A stretch of DNA of 64,000 bases from CAZQVN01 sp964596775 (GTDB lineage: Bacteria > Eisenbacteria > RBG-16-71-46 > JABDJR01 > JAWXBZ01): assembly GCA_964596775.1 (NCBI GenBank), contig CAZQVN010000007.1:1-64000 (forward strand). Reading direction: 5' to 3'. Under the pieces are notes generated by a model, which was not told the origin of the DNA, searched no databases, and saw only the letters and a program-made list of their open reading frames with translations. Position numbers and translations under genes: made by a program. Every line of letters begins with the position of its first letter. Position 1 is the first letter of the stretch. Positions 46,699 through 55,682 of this stretch are shown here, piece by piece.

Positions 46699-48423
46699 TT
46701 AACTCTTCGCTCCTGTCAAGAGAGTGCCCTTCTTGATTTCGTTGATTTCCTGCCTGAGGCGCCGCGATTCCTCCTCGTCTCCCGACACCTCGGCTGCCTT
46801 GAGCGCCGACCGGAGTTCGGAAACACGACGATTCGCTGCACGCGCTTTCAACCTCTGAACACAGTCCGCGGCGGCCCGGAGGTCGCCGTCGATCGTTTCC
46901 ACGAGCAGGCGCGACACGAGACGCGCCGCCGCCGTACCCGACTCATCCTCCAGAAACCGGTCGGCGCTCGTGCGCGCCGCTGGGTCGGACAGAACACGCC
47001 GGTAGATCTCGCGGCACAGCGGGTCCTGGAACAGGTCCTCGCTGACATCCGGAATGTCCGCCGTCGAAGGAGCGGCGAGCAGGGTGGCCAGCAGCGCCCG
47101 TTCCACCGGATCCGTCTCCGGAAGCGGCCGACCGGGGTCGGTGCCGATCGTGACGCCGCCCCCCTTCTTCGACTCCACGGCCTGCACCAGCGTTGCCTCG
47201 TCGAAACGCAGCGCTTCCGCCGCGTTCTGAACGAGCAGGCGCCGGCGGATCGGATCCGGAACCTCGCGGGCCACCTCGATGATCCGGTTCAGCGCTTCCT
47301 CGCGCCCGTGCGCCCCGGCGATCCTCTGTGCCGCGAACGACACCGGATCGAGCGCCCCGTCCAGCACGGCGCGAAGCGCCCCGGCCCCTTCATCCCGGAT
47401 CAGGCTGTCCGGATCCTGCCCTTCCGGCAGTATCGCCAGCCGGACATCGAGGCCGGCGGCGAGCGCCGGCGTCAGGGCGCGCCACGAGGCCGTCTCCCCG
47501 GCCGGATCCCCGTCAAAGACAAAGACGCACCTGCGGACGAAACGTTTCAGCAGCACGGCCTGCTGGGGGGTGAAAGCGGTTCCCGCCACCGCGACGACGT
47601 TCCGGAAGCCCGCCGAGAACACGCGCAGGTGATCCATGTAGCCTTCCACGACGATGGCTTCGTCGGCGTCGTTCAGGGCTTCCCGCGCTTCCTTGAGGCC
47701 GAACAGGATCTGTCCCTTCTGGTAGACGGGCGATTCCGGGGAATTCAGGTACTTCGGTTCCTCGTCGGCGATCACCCGGCCGCCGAAACCGACGACCCGC
47801 CCCATGGTGTTCGTGATCGGCACAACGACCCGGTTGCGGAAGCGGTCATAAGCCCCGCCGTCCTCACGGGCCACGAGCAGCCCCGCCCGGACCAGGATCG
47901 GGCGGGTGAACGTCTTTTCCGCCACATCCATGAGATTCGACCACCCCGCCGGCGCAAAGCCCATGCGGAACGTCCTCATGACATCGGCGTCCAGGCCCCT
48001 TCGCTCGAGGTATTCCCGGGCCGGTTTTCCGGCGTAGGGATGATTCAGCCGCTCATGGAAGAAGTCGGCCGCGAATTCCAGCGCCTCGTAGATCCGGGTG
48101 GTTTCCCCCTCGCGGGCCGAACCGTCGTTCGTCCGCGGGATCTCGATCCCCTGCCGGTCCGCGAGATGGCGCACCGATTCCGGAAACGACATCCCGGCGA
48201 ACTCGATCAGGAACGTGATCACGTTGCCGCCGGCGCCGCAGCCGAAGCAGTGATACTTCTGGCGCTCCGGATTCACGACGAACGACGGGGTCTTTTCCGT
48301 GTGGAACGGACACAGCCCCTTGAACGTGCGCCCGGCCTTCGTGAGGCTCACGTGCTCGGAAATGACCGCCACGATGTCCGTCGTGTCGCGGACGCGCTCG
48401 ATGATCTCGGGGGGCATTCTCAT
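46699..48423 (-). CDS. dnaG: DNA primase
   Basis: Synthesises replication primers. The CHC2 zinc finger is at the N-terminus (GLCPFHTEKTPSF then KYHCFGCGAGGNVI), followed by the TOPRIM domain with VVEGYMDHLRV and the metal motif VFVFDGDPAGETAS, and a C-terminal helicase-binding region. About 574 residues from the ATG at 48423, which overlaps the mutS2 stop (ATGA); ATG at 48417 is two codons shorter and equally possible. The open frame from 48510 only reads mutS2 in another frame. Confidence 0.96.
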   Translation of the reverse strand: MRMPPEIIERVRDTTDIVAVISEHVSLTKAGRTFKGLCPFHTEKTPSFVVNPERQKYHCFGCGAGGNVITFLIEFAGMSFPESVRHLADRQGIEIPRTNDGSAREGETTRIYEALEFAADFFHERLNHPYAGKPAREYLERRGLDADVMRTFRMGFAPAGWSNLMDVAEKTFTRPILVRAGLLVAREDGGAYDRFRNRVVVPITNTMGRVVGFGGRVIADEEPKYLNSPESPVYQKGQILFGLKEAREALNDADEAIVVEGYMDHLRVFSAGFRNVVAVAGTAFTPQQAVLLKRFVRRCVFVFDGDPAGETASWRALTPALAAGLDVRLAILPEGQDPDSLIRDEGAGALRAVLDGALDPVSFAAQRIAGAHGREEALNRIIEVAREVPDPIRRRLLVQNAAEALRFDEATLVQAVESKKGGGVTIGTDPGRPLPETDPVERALLATLLAAPSTADIPDVSEDLFQDPLCREIYRRVLSDPAARTSADRFLEDESGTAAARLVSRLLVETIDGDLRAAADCVQRLKARAANRRVSELRSALKAAEVSGDEEESRRLRQEINEIKKGTLLTGAKS

Positions 48424-50789
48424 TTCAGCCGCGCCACCGTCACTCCGGTGCCGCCCTCCCAGCTTTCGCCCAGCTTGTGGGACTCCACGTCCGGCCGCCC
48501 GGCCAGCCACTTGCGAACGGCCTGGCGCAGAACGCCCGTTCCCTTGCCGTGAATGATGCGGACCTCGTTCAGGGCTCCCAGCGCGGCACCGTCGAGGTAG
48601 GCATCGAGCCGGTCCAGCGCCTCGTCGGCGGTCAGTCCGCGGAGGTCCACCTCGCCGCGGAGTTCATCGGAAACCTCGTAACGAACCCCGGCGGATGGCG
48701 CCGGGTCCTCGTCCTTCGGAAGCGACGCCGCATCCTGCCGGCGCAGCGCGGTAACCGGAATTTCCACGCGGACTCCCCCGCGCTCGACCCGGACCTTTCC
48801 GGACGAACCGGGCGCGGTAAGGACCGTGACCCACGAGGCCAGCGGCTCCGCCCACAGGCGGTCCCCCTCCTTCACTTCGGCGGACTCCACGCCGATGCCC
48901 CGCGGCTTCGACGCGGGCAGGACGGCCAGCGCCTCCTCCCGCGCCTCGCGGATGCGGGCGCGCGCCGTTTCCACGCTCTTCCGGGCGCCGCTCCGCGCTT
49001 CCTTCCGCGCCGCCTCGGCGGCCCGCTCGGCGTCGGACAGGACTCCGCTGGCGCGGTCGAGGATCCGCTGCCCCTCCCGCGCGGCCCGGGTCTTCAGCGC
49101 CTGGTAGTCGTCCCGGAGGCGCCGGAGCTTTTCCTCGTAGTCGATCCGGGCCTGCCGGGCTTCCGTTTCGCGTTCCGCCGCCTCGAGGCGCTCGGTGTTG
49201 AGCTTGGCCCTGGCTTCCTCGAGATCGCGCAGGAGCGACTGGACATTCTGTTCCTCGGACCCGATCAGGTCCACGGCGCGGGCCAGCAGCGACTCGGGCA
49301 TCCCCATCCGCCGGGCGGTTTCCACGGCGCGGCTCTGCCCCGGAATGCCCGCGTCCAGCGTGTACTCGGGGCGCTGCGTGACCGGGTCGAAGCGCATGCT
49401 CCCGTTGACCACGCCCGGATGCCGGCTGCCGAAACGCTTCAGGGCGCCGAGGTGCGTCGTGGCGATGACCAGGCCGCCGCCGTCGGCCAGCCGCTCGAGA
49501 ACGGCCCGGGCCAGCGCCGCCCCCTCGGCCGGATCGGTTCCGGCGCCGATCTCGTCGAGCAGCGCCAGCGACTCCGTCCCCGAGTGGGTCGTGGCTTCGA
49601 CCCAGCGGCGCAGGTGCGAGGCGAACGTGGACAGGTCGTTTTCGATCGACTGCTCGTCCCCGATGTCGGCGGTGACGTGATCGAGAATCGGCACCTCGGT
49701 TCCCGGCGCGGCGGGGAGATGGAATCCCGCGGCGGCCATCACGCAGGCCAGCCCGACCCCCTTGAGCGCCACGGTCTTCCCGCCCATGTTCGGGCCGGTG
49801 ACGAGAAGAATCCGCTTCTCCGGAGTGAGCTCGAGATCCAGCGGCACCACGTCCCGCGACGTCATCAGGAGCGGATGACGGAACGACTTGAGCCGCAGCC
49901 GGGCTCCGTCCCTGTGAATGGCGGGGCGGACGGCGTTCTGCCGGTCCGCCAGCCGGGCCAGCGCCCGGTGACCATCGATCCGCACGAGCACGGCTTCGTT
50001 CGTCCTGAGGCCGACGCGGATCCCGCGGGCCATGTCGGAGAGCCGGGCAAGGATGCGGCGGATTTCCGCCCGCTCCTCCTCGACGAGTTCGTGGAGCCGG
50101 TTGTTGTCCTCGACAAGCCCCACCGGCTCGATGAAGAACGTTCCCCCCGACGCCGAACGGTCGTGGACAATCCCCTTGAACCCGGATTTTTCCGCGGCCT
50201 TCACCCCGAGGACGTAGCGGTCCCCGCGCAGGGTCACGGTCCTCTCCTCGCCGGACGAACCGCCGGCCATGGATTCGAGGCCCGACACGATGCGGTTGCG
50301 CTGTTCGCGCAGCGAGGCGCGGATTTTCTTCAGGGCGGGGCTGGCGGTGTCGAGGACTTCGCCGTGCGCGTCGAACGTGCGCTCCACCGCCGCCTCGAAT
50401 TCGGGAGCCGCGACCAGCTCGCGGGCGAGACCCGCGGCCAGCGGGCATTCGCCCTCCGTTCCGTCCAGCCGCTCGCGGACGCGCCGGGCCAGCGAAACGA
50501 GACGCGCCAGGTCGATGAGTTCGCCGGCCTCGAGCAGGACACCCGCCGCCTCGAGCTTGCCGATGGCGACCCTGGCTTCCGGAACGTCGGTGACGGGAAA
50601 CCCGTCCGGCGAGGCCATCAGGGTTCTGAGTTCCGCGGTCAGATCGAGACGACGCCCCACCGTCTCCGGATCACGGGCGGGAGCGAGCGCCAGCACCCAT
50701 GCCGCTCCCGACGGCGAAGCCGCCAGCCGGCCGGCAAGGGCCAGGACTCGAGGAAATTCAAGAACCTCGAGGGTATGGGCATCGATCAT
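48420..50789 (-). CDS. mutS2: Endonuclease MutS2 with C-terminal Smr domain
   Basis: 789 residues. It lacks MutS mismatch-binding domains; the clamp/core is followed by the ABC-type ATPase: Walker A LLVTGPNMGGKTVALKG, Walker B LALLDEIGAGTDPAEGAAL and the ATTHLGALK switch. A long coiled coil (about 510-620) and an Smr nuclease domain at the end (EVDLRGLTADEALDRLDAYL, RIIHGKGTGVLRQAV) complete it. MutS2 suppresses recombination in some species and splits collided ribosomes in Bacillus. Here it sits between rpsU and dnaG. Confidence 0.95.
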   Translation of the reverse strand: MIDAHTLEVLEFPRVLALAGRLAASPSGAAWVLALAPARDPETVGRRLDLTAELRTLMASPDGFPVTDVPEARVAIGKLEAAGVLLEAGELIDLARLVSLARRVRERLDGTEGECPLAAGLARELVAAPEFEAAVERTFDAHGEVLDTASPALKKIRASLREQRNRIVSGLESMAGGSSGEERTVTLRGDRYVLGVKAAEKSGFKGIVHDRSASGGTFFIEPVGLVEDNNRLHELVEEERAEIRRILARLSDMARGIRVGLRTNEAVLVRIDGHRALARLADRQNAVRPAIHRDGARLRLKSFRHPLLMTSRDVVPLDLELTPEKRILLVTGPNMGGKTVALKGVGLACVMAAAGFHLPAAPGTEVPILDHVTADIGDEQSIENDLSTFASHLRRWVEATTHSGTESLALLDEIGAGTDPAEGAALARAVLERLADGGGLVIATTHLGALKRFGSRHPGVVNGSMRFDPVTQRPEYTLDAGIPGQSRAVETARRMGMPESLLARAVDLIGSEEQNVQSLLRDLEEARAKLNTERLEAAERETEARQARIDYEEKLRRLRDDYQALKTRAAREGQRILDRASGVLSDAERAAEAARKEARSGARKSVETARARIREAREEALAVLPASKPRGIGVESAEVKEGDRLWAEPLASWVTVLTAPGSSGKVRVERGGVRVEIPVTALRRQDAASLPKDEDPAPSAGVRYEVSDELRGEVDLRGLTADEALDRLDAYLDGAALGALNEVRIIHGKGTGVLRQAVRKWLAGRPDVESHKLGESWEGGTGVTVARLK

Positions 50790-50848
50790 CGATTCAGAAC
50801 CTTCCAGGGCCGGATCAATCGGGGACGTGCGATGAGTGAGGAACGGAA

Positions 50849-50876
50849 GGCCATCGACGCCCCCGCGCCGATGGCC
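50849..50876 (-). promoter_or_regulatory. Stem-loop between rpsU and mutS2 (distal)
   Basis: Perfect 8-bp arms GGCCATCG / CGATGGCC around a 12-base GC-rich loop. It is the second of two hairpins in the 128-base gap. No U-tract follows. Confidence 0.4.
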
Positions 50877-50893
50877 CTCCGATGATCAATCGA

Positions 50894-50911
50894 CCTCCGG
50901 GACTCCGGAGG
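50894..50911 (-). promoter_or_regulatory. Stem-loop directly after rpsU
   Basis: Perfect 7-bp arms CCTCCGG / CCGGAGG with a 4-base loop, six bases after the rpsU stop. It lacks a T-run, so it may act as a partial terminator or processing site that sets rpsU above mutS2-dnaG-rpoD expression. Confidence 0.4.
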
Positions 50912-50917
50912 GCTTGT

Positions 50918-51103
50918 TTATCCTTTGCGCTGCTGGCTCTTTCTCTTCGCAGCGTTCAGCTTGCGCTTCTTGCGCTCACTTGGCTTTTCAAAATGCTGAT
51001 GACGGCGCAGATCGCTGAGAATGCCCGCTTTCTCGCACTTCTTCTTGAATCTGCGCAACGCGCTCTCGAACGATTCGCCATCTTTCACACGAATGCCCGG
51101 CAT
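50918..51103 (-). CDS. rpsU: 30S ribosomal protein S21
   Basis: 61 residues: MPGIRVKDGESFESALRRF, then KKKCEKAGILSDLRRHQHFE and a lysine/arginine-rich tail. ATG at 51103 with GGGGAAG upstream; the codon at 51145 would add an unrelated 14 residues. It heads the rpsU-mutS2-dnaG-rpoD unit and has its own promoter. S21 is absent from many phyla, so its presence is mildly informative. Confidence 0.95.
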   Translation of the reverse strand: MPGIRVKDGESFESALRRFKKKCEKAGILSDLRRHQHFEKPSERKKRKLNAAKRKSQQRKG

Positions 51104-51161
51104 GAACTTCCCCACCCCCTCAAACGCAGCTATGGGACCATACATAAAGGTAAGACCCTAG

Positions 51162-51191
51162 AATCTAACGGCCAGGACCCGCTCCGGTCAA
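51162..51191 (-). promoter_or_regulatory. Promoter of rpsU-mutS2-dnaG-rpoD
   Basis: TTGACC, 18 bases, TAGATT on the minus strand; about 50 bases of leader before the S21 ATG. It lies immediately after the rsmE stop codon. Confidence 0.65.
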
Positions 51192-51204
51192 GTCTTCATT
51201 CCCG

Positions 51205-51942
51205 TCACCGGGGCGCATAGGCGGCGAGGAGGCGATCCCGGGCCAGCACGAGGAGAGTCAGGGCGGCGGTTTCCGTCCTTAACCGATTGTTTCCCAACGA
51301 GATAAACGATGCTCCGCGATTCCGGAAGGCCTGCATCTCGCTTTCCGACCACCCGCCCTCGGGGCCGACGAGGAGAAGACACCGGTCGACCGGCGCCCCG
51401 CCGGAGTGCGGAGGTCCCCCTGAGGGGTCGGCCACCCAGAGACAGGAGGCCGGTTCCGACTCGAGCCAGTCGTCCAGCGTCCGCACCGGCTCGATGGCGG
51501 GGAGCCAGGCCCGGCGCGACTGTTTCAGGGCGGCAATCACGATCCGGCGCCAGCGATCCGGCTTTTCCTTTCCGGAAGGACGCACTTCCGAATGCCGGCT
51601 GAGAACCGGAGCCACGACGTCGGCCCCGAGCTCCGTGGCCTTTTCCACGAGAAAGTCGAAACGCGGGCCCCGGACCACGCCGGCGAGAAGACACAGTTCC
51701 GGGCCCGCGGGACGCGCCACGATCCGACACTCACCGACTTCCGCCGCGCACTCCCTTGCCGAGACCCGGACGGCAACCGCATGGGCGACGACACCGCGGC
51801 CGTTGACGAGTTCGAACGCGTCGCCCGGTCGCAGGCGCAGGCTGCGGGCCGCGTGCTCCGCTTCCTCGCGGTGCAGCGTGACCGAGGCGCCGGAAGCCAG
51901 GTCGTCGTCGAGAAAGAGCCGGTGGAGGGGCGCGTCAGCCAC
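51205..51942 (-). CDS. rsmE: 16S rRNA (uracil-1498-N3)-methyltransferase
   Basis: SPOUT-class methyltransferase, 245 residues, methylates U1498 near the decoding centre. An N-terminal PUA-like part (HREEAEHAARSLRLRPGDAFELV) precedes the trefoil knot with LVEKATELGADVVAPVLS, LLLVGPEGGWSESEMQAF and LGNNRLRTETAALTLLV. GTG start overlaps the end of dnaJ by eight bases. The dnaJ-rsmE pairing is common in several bacterial phyla. Confidence 0.94.
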   Translation of the reverse strand: MADAPLHRLFLDDDLASGASVTLHREEAEHAARSLRLRPGDAFELVNGRGVVAHAVAVRVSARECAAEVGECRIVARPAGPELCLLAGVVRGPRFDFLVEKATELGADVVAPVLSRHSEVRPSGKEKPDRWRRIVIAALKQSRRAWLPAIEPVRTLDDWLESEPASCLWVADPSGGPPHSGGAPVDRCLLLVGPEGGWSESEMQAFRNRGASFISLGNNRLRTETAALTLLVLARDRLLAAYAPR

Positions 51943-53077
51943 GGAACGCTTCGCGAAGCCGGTCGAAGAATCCCCGGTCGTGAGGCTCCCGGGTCCGCTC
52001 GTTCTCCAGTTTCTCCAGCTGCGCGTACAGTTCCTTTTCCTTCCCCGACAGTCGCGTCGGGACGTAGACGATGACCCGGAGCAGAAGGTCGCCGGTGCCG
52101 CGGCCGTTCAGCGACGGCAATCCCTTGCCGCGCAGGCGGAGCACCTTGCCGGTCTGGACCCCCGCGGGCACCTCGATGGAGGCGCGACCGTCGAGCGTTT
52201 CGATCTCTTCGCTGCCGCCGAGCGCGGCGCGGGCCGGACCGATCGGGAGGTCGGCCACGAGATCGTTTCCGTGGCGATGAAAGTGCTCGTGCTCCCGGAC
52301 CTGGACGACGACGATCAGGTCGCCGGCCGGCCCCCCTTTCCGGCCGGCTTCGCCGCGCCCCGGCAGCGTCATGTAGTTGTCGTGCATGACCCCGGCGGGG
52401 ATGTCCACCTCGACCGTTTCCTCCCCGCGGACCCGCCCCTCTCCCCCGCACTTCGGGCAGGGCTTGTCCACGGTCTGCCCCTCGCCGCCGCACCGCGCGC
52501 AGGGCACGACGTTGATGAACTGGCCGATGAACGTGCGGTGAACCTGGCGGAGCTGGCCCGATCCCTTGCAGTCCGCGCAGGTGGCGGTGCGCGCCCCCGG
52601 CGCGTGACCGGCTCCCGTGCAGGTTCCGCAGGTCGTGGTCTTCTTGATCTTGAGCTTCCGCGTGGCGCCCTCGGCCACGTCGGCCAGCGTCAGCTCCACC
52701 CGCACCTGGAGGTCCGAGCCCCGGTTCGGCTGGACCCGGCCACGGCGGCCGCCGCCGAAGATGTCTTCGAAGCCGCCGAAGTCCCGCATGAACGCATGGA
52801 GGGCATCCTGCAGGTCGAAGTCCATGCCGGCGGCCTGTCCGGCGGCGCCCCGGACACCGGCATGTCCGAAGCGGTCGTAGGCGGCGCGTTTCTGGTCGTC
52901 CTTCAGGACCTCGTACGCTTCGGTGGCCTCCTTGAAGCGGGCTTCCGCGGACGGATCATCCGGGTTCCGGTCCGGATGGTATTTCATGGCCAGCTTGCGA
53001 TAGGCCTTCTTGATCTCCTCGCCGCCGGCGGTCCTGTCCAGCTCGAGGATTTCGTAGTAGTCGCGCGCGGTGCTCAC
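51935..53077 (-). CDS. dnaJ: Chaperone protein DnaJ
   Basis: Hsp40 co-chaperone of DnaK, 380 residues. J-domain with the HPD motif (AMKYHPDRNPDDPSAEARF), G/F region, four CXXCXGXG zinc repeats (CGTCTGAG, CADCKGSG, CARCGGEG, CPKCGGEG) and the C-terminal substrate-binding and dimerisation domains. GTG start overlaps the grpE stop (GTGA). No dnaK is present between grpE and dnaJ. Confidence 0.96.
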   Translation of the reverse strand: MSTARDYYEILELDRTAGGEEIKKAYRKLAMKYHPDRNPDDPSAEARFKEATEAYEVLKDDQKRAAYDRFGHAGVRGAAGQAAGMDFDLQDALHAFMRDFGGFEDIFGGGRRGRVQPNRGSDLQVRVELTLADVAEGATRKLKIKKTTTCGTCTGAGHAPGARTATCADCKGSGQLRQVHRTFIGQFINVVPCARCGGEGQTVDKPCPKCGGEGRVRGEETVEVDIPAGVMHDNYMTLPGRGEAGRKGGPAGDLIVVVQVREHEHFHRHGNDLVADLPIGPARAALGGSEEIETLDGRASIEVPAGVQTGKVLRLRGKGLPSLNGRGTGDLLLRVIVYVPTRLSGKEKELYAQLEKLENERTREPHDRGFFDRLREAFRG

Positions 53078-53595
53078 GCGTCCCCGTCCGGTTCCTGGGC
53101 CACGACGACCTGGGCCGGGCGGAGTACCCGGTCCCCGAGACGATATCCGCGCGTGACCACTTCCATGACGTGGCCCGCGGGAACGCTGTCGGTGACGACG
53201 CTGGTCAGGGCCTCATGGAACCGCGGGTCGAAGGGTTGTCCGACCGGCTCGACGGGCTCGACGCCGGACGACTTGAGCGCGTCCTTGAACTGGCGCATCG
53301 TCAGTTTCATCCCCTCGAGCCAGGCCTCGGGCACTCCGTCGGAATGGGCGAGAGCGCGTTCCAGGTTGTCCAGCACGGGCAGCAGCGGCCGGGCCAGATC
53401 GGCCGCGCCCGTTTCGAACGCGGCATCACGCTCCCGTGCGGAACGACGGCGATAATTGTCGAACTCGGCCAGCAGCCTCAGGTAGCGATCGTTGTCGCGC
53501 GCCCCGTCCGCCTCTTCGGAAACTTCGGGATTCTCCACATTGTCCGCTCCGGCTTCCGGGCGCGGTTCATCCATCGTGTCGTCGTCGATTTTCAT
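53074..53595 (-). CDS. grpE: Nucleotide exchange factor GrpE
   Basis: 173 residues: an acidic disordered start, a long helix (NDRYLRLLAEFDNYRRRSARE) and the C-terminal beta-wing ending in GYRLGDRVLRPAQVVVAQ. It exchanges nucleotide on DnaK during protein folding. ATG at 53595; it follows hrcA by 22 bases. Confidence 0.95.
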   Translation of the reverse strand: MKIDDDTMDEPRPEAGADNVENPEVSEEADGARDNDRYLRLLAEFDNYRRRSARERDAAFETGAADLARPLLPVLDNLERALAHSDGVPEAWLEGMKLTMRQFKDALKSSGVEPVEPVGQPFDPRFHEALTSVVTDSVPAGHVMEVVTRGYRLGDRVLRPAQVVVAQEPDGDA

Positions 53596-53617
53596 GTTCC
53601 ATCCGGTATGGTCGGTG

Positions 53618-54637
53618 TCAGGCGTCGAACCGCGAACCCAGGTGACGCATCACGTTCTTGAGCACGCCCGTGACCCGGGCGTAGGGCATCCGGGTCGGGC
53701 CGATGATGCCGAGGGCGCCGGTCAGCCCCCCCCGCGAGTAACCGAGCGTGACCACGGATACGGACTCCAGCGGACCGCTCGGGTTTTCCCTTCCGATCGA
53801 GATCTGCACTCCGAGTCCCGTGCTCCGCTTCTTGAGAAGCTCGCACAGGCTCGACCGTTCTTCAATCAGGTCCAGCAGGTGACCCAGGGTTTCCTGGGAC
53901 TGGAATTCCGGCTGATTCACGATGTGGGTCGTTCCGCCGACGTACAGGACGGAGGGACCCGCGAACCGGAACAGCGACGGTCCGCGATCCACGAGCCGGG
54001 TCACGATTTCGTCGCCCCCGAAGCTCCACTCGCGGGACCGGGCGGCCAGGGTGCGCTGGATTTCCTCGAGGGTCAGGCCGACCAGGCACTCGTTGAGACG
54101 CAACGCCGTCCGCGCCAGCGCGTCCGGTTCGATATTGGCGGACACATCGAGCAGGACCGTCTGGACGAATCCGTCGCGGACCTTCAGCACGACCAGGACG
54201 CGGTGGCTCGACATGCGGACGAACTCCAGGCCGGTCAGCACCGCCGAGTCCAGGGACGGCGCCAGGACGAGCCCCAGCTGATGGCTGGCTCCGCCGAGAA
54301 GGCGGGCCGCCTCGGACAGGACGCTCATCATGTCGGCGGGCGCCTCGTTCAGGCGGGCATCGATCCAGGCCAGGTCCTCGTCGAAGGCCTCGTCCGGATC
54401 CATGAGTTCGTCCACGTAGGTGCGATAGCCCTTGTCGGTGGGGATCCGCCCCGCCGAGGCGTGCGGCTGAGTGAGCAGCCCCTTCTGCTCGAGGTCCATC
54501 ATGGTGTTGCGGATGGTGGCCGCCGAGAGCCCGATGTCGAGGCGCTCGGCCACGGTTCGCGACGCCACCGGAGCGGCGGTTTCCACGTGGGAGTTGACCA
54601 CCTCCCTGAGCACGATGTGATCGCGGTTATCCGTCAT
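53618..54637 (-). CDS. hrcA: Heat-inducible transcription repressor HrcA
   Basis: 339 residues. N-terminal winged helix with VAERLDIGLSAATIRNTMMDLEQ followed by KGLLTQPHASAGRIPTDKGYR, then the GAF-like sensing domain and a C-terminal SVVTLGYSRGGLTGALGIIGPTRM segment. It normally binds CIRCE operators. I find no CIRCE (TTAGCACTC-N9-GAGTGCTAA) before hrcA; only 13 bases separate it from nrnA, so any operator must lie elsewhere. Confidence 0.95.
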   Translation of the reverse strand: MTDNRDHIVLREVVNSHVETAAPVASRTVAERLDIGLSAATIRNTMMDLEQKGLLTQPHASAGRIPTDKGYRTYVDELMDPDEAFDEDLAWIDARLNEAPADMMSVLSEAARLLGGASHQLGLVLAPSLDSAVLTGLEFVRMSSHRVLVVLKVRDGFVQTVLLDVSANIEPDALARTALRLNECLVGLTLEEIQRTLAARSREWSFGGDEIVTRLVDRGPSLFRFAGPSVLYVGGTTHIVNQPEFQSQETLGHLLDLIEERSSLCELLKKRSTGLGVQISIGRENPSGPLESVSVVTLGYSRGGLTGALGIIGPTRMPYARVTGVLKNVMRHLGSRFDA

Positions 54638-54650
54638 GGGTCCAAGTCTA

Positions 54651-55622
54651 TCACAGGGCGTCGCGCAGGGCGGCGATCACGCCGGAGCGGACGGTCGAGA
54701 AAGGCTGCTCGGCGGTGATGCCGGCGGCCATGGCGTGACCTCCCCCGCCGAACTGCCGCGCGACCCGGTTCACGTCGACGGTGCCCCGCGACCGGAGGCT
54801 CACCTTGACCCGGCCGGGCAGCTCGGTGAACACCGCGGAAACCCGGCACCCTTCCACGCCGCGGGCGAGTTCCGAGAACCCGTCCACGTCCTCGATCGTC
54901 GCCTCGAGCTCGCTCATCATCGCCGCGGTCACGGTGAGGACGGATATGGCGCCGTCGATCACTTCCAGCCCGGTGAGCGCGGCTCCGAGAAGGCGCATCC
55001 GCGTGGCCGAACTCGTACCGTAGATCCTGTCGTGGAGATCCGCGACGTCGATCGGATGCTCCATCAGCCCGGCGATCACCCGGTGCGTTTCCGCGGTCGT
55101 GTTTCCGTGGCGGAACGAACCGGTGTCGGTCATGATCGCCACGTACAGGGCCCGCGCCGCAACCTCGTCGGGAAGACGGCCCGCGGCCTCCATCATCCGG
55201 AAGAGCATCTCGCCGGTGGCCGCGGATCCGGGATCGATCAGGGAGATCGCCGCCGGGGGCTCTCCTTCCTTCGGGTGATGGTCGATGCAGATCGTCACGC
55301 CCGGCGATGCCGTGAACGGCGCGGCCACCGAACCGATCCGGTCGGTGCGGCCGACGTCCAGCATCACCGCGACATCCGCCTCCCGGAAGAGCGCGTCATG
55401 ACCGGGTCCCAGCACCTCGAACTCGGTGCTGTCGGACAGGAACGCATAGCGGGCGGGCACCGGGTCGGCATTGACGATGCGGGCCCGGACGCCGCCGGCA
55501 TTCAGCCAGCGGCAGAGACCGGCCTCGGAGCCCAGGGCATCGCCGTCCGGATTGACATGACTCGTGATGACGCAGCTGCGGGCCGCGGAAAGGGCCGCAA
55601 GTACCGGTTTCCAGTCGTTCAT
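54651..55622 (-). CDS. nrnA: Bifunctional oligoribonuclease/PAP phosphatase NrnA-like (DHH family)
   Basis: 323-residue DHH/DHHA1 phosphoesterase. Motif I is SHVNPDGDALGSEAGL near residue 21, motif III is ICIDHHPKEG, and the DHHA1 end has RQFGGGGHAMAAG. NrnA-type enzymes degrade short RNAs and pAp; cyclic dinucleotide phosphodiesterases are close relatives, so the substrate is not certain. ATG at 55622 has no ribosome site; a TATTTT box ends nine bases before it. Confidence 0.88.
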   Translation of the reverse strand: MNDWKPVLAALSAARSCVITSHVNPDGDALGSEAGLCRWLNAGGVRARIVNADPVPARYAFLSDSTEFEVLGPGHDALFREADVAVMLDVGRTDRIGSVAAPFTASPGVTICIDHHPKEGEPPAAISLIDPGSAATGEMLFRMMEAAGRLPDEVAARALYVAIMTDTGSFRHGNTTAETHRVIAGLMEHPIDVADLHDRIYGTSSATRMRLLGAALTGLEVIDGAISVLTVTAAMMSELEATIEDVDGFSELARGVEGCRVSAVFTELPGRVKVSLRSRGTVDVNRVARQFGGGGHAMAAGITAEQPFSTVRSGVIAALRDAL

Positions 55623-55631
55623 AAGCCGGTC

Positions 55632-55637
55632 AAAATA
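55632..55637 (-). promoter_or_regulatory. Candidate -10 box for nrnA-hrcA-grpE-dnaJ
   Basis: TATTTT preceded by TGG (extended -10 form) on the minus strand. It ends nine bases before the nrnA ATG, so the mRNA would have at most two or three leader bases. No -35 is evident. Confidence 0.35.
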
Positions 55638-55682
55638 CCACGTTCGTTGCGCCGTCTCCAGCCGATGGCGTAGGATGGACGC

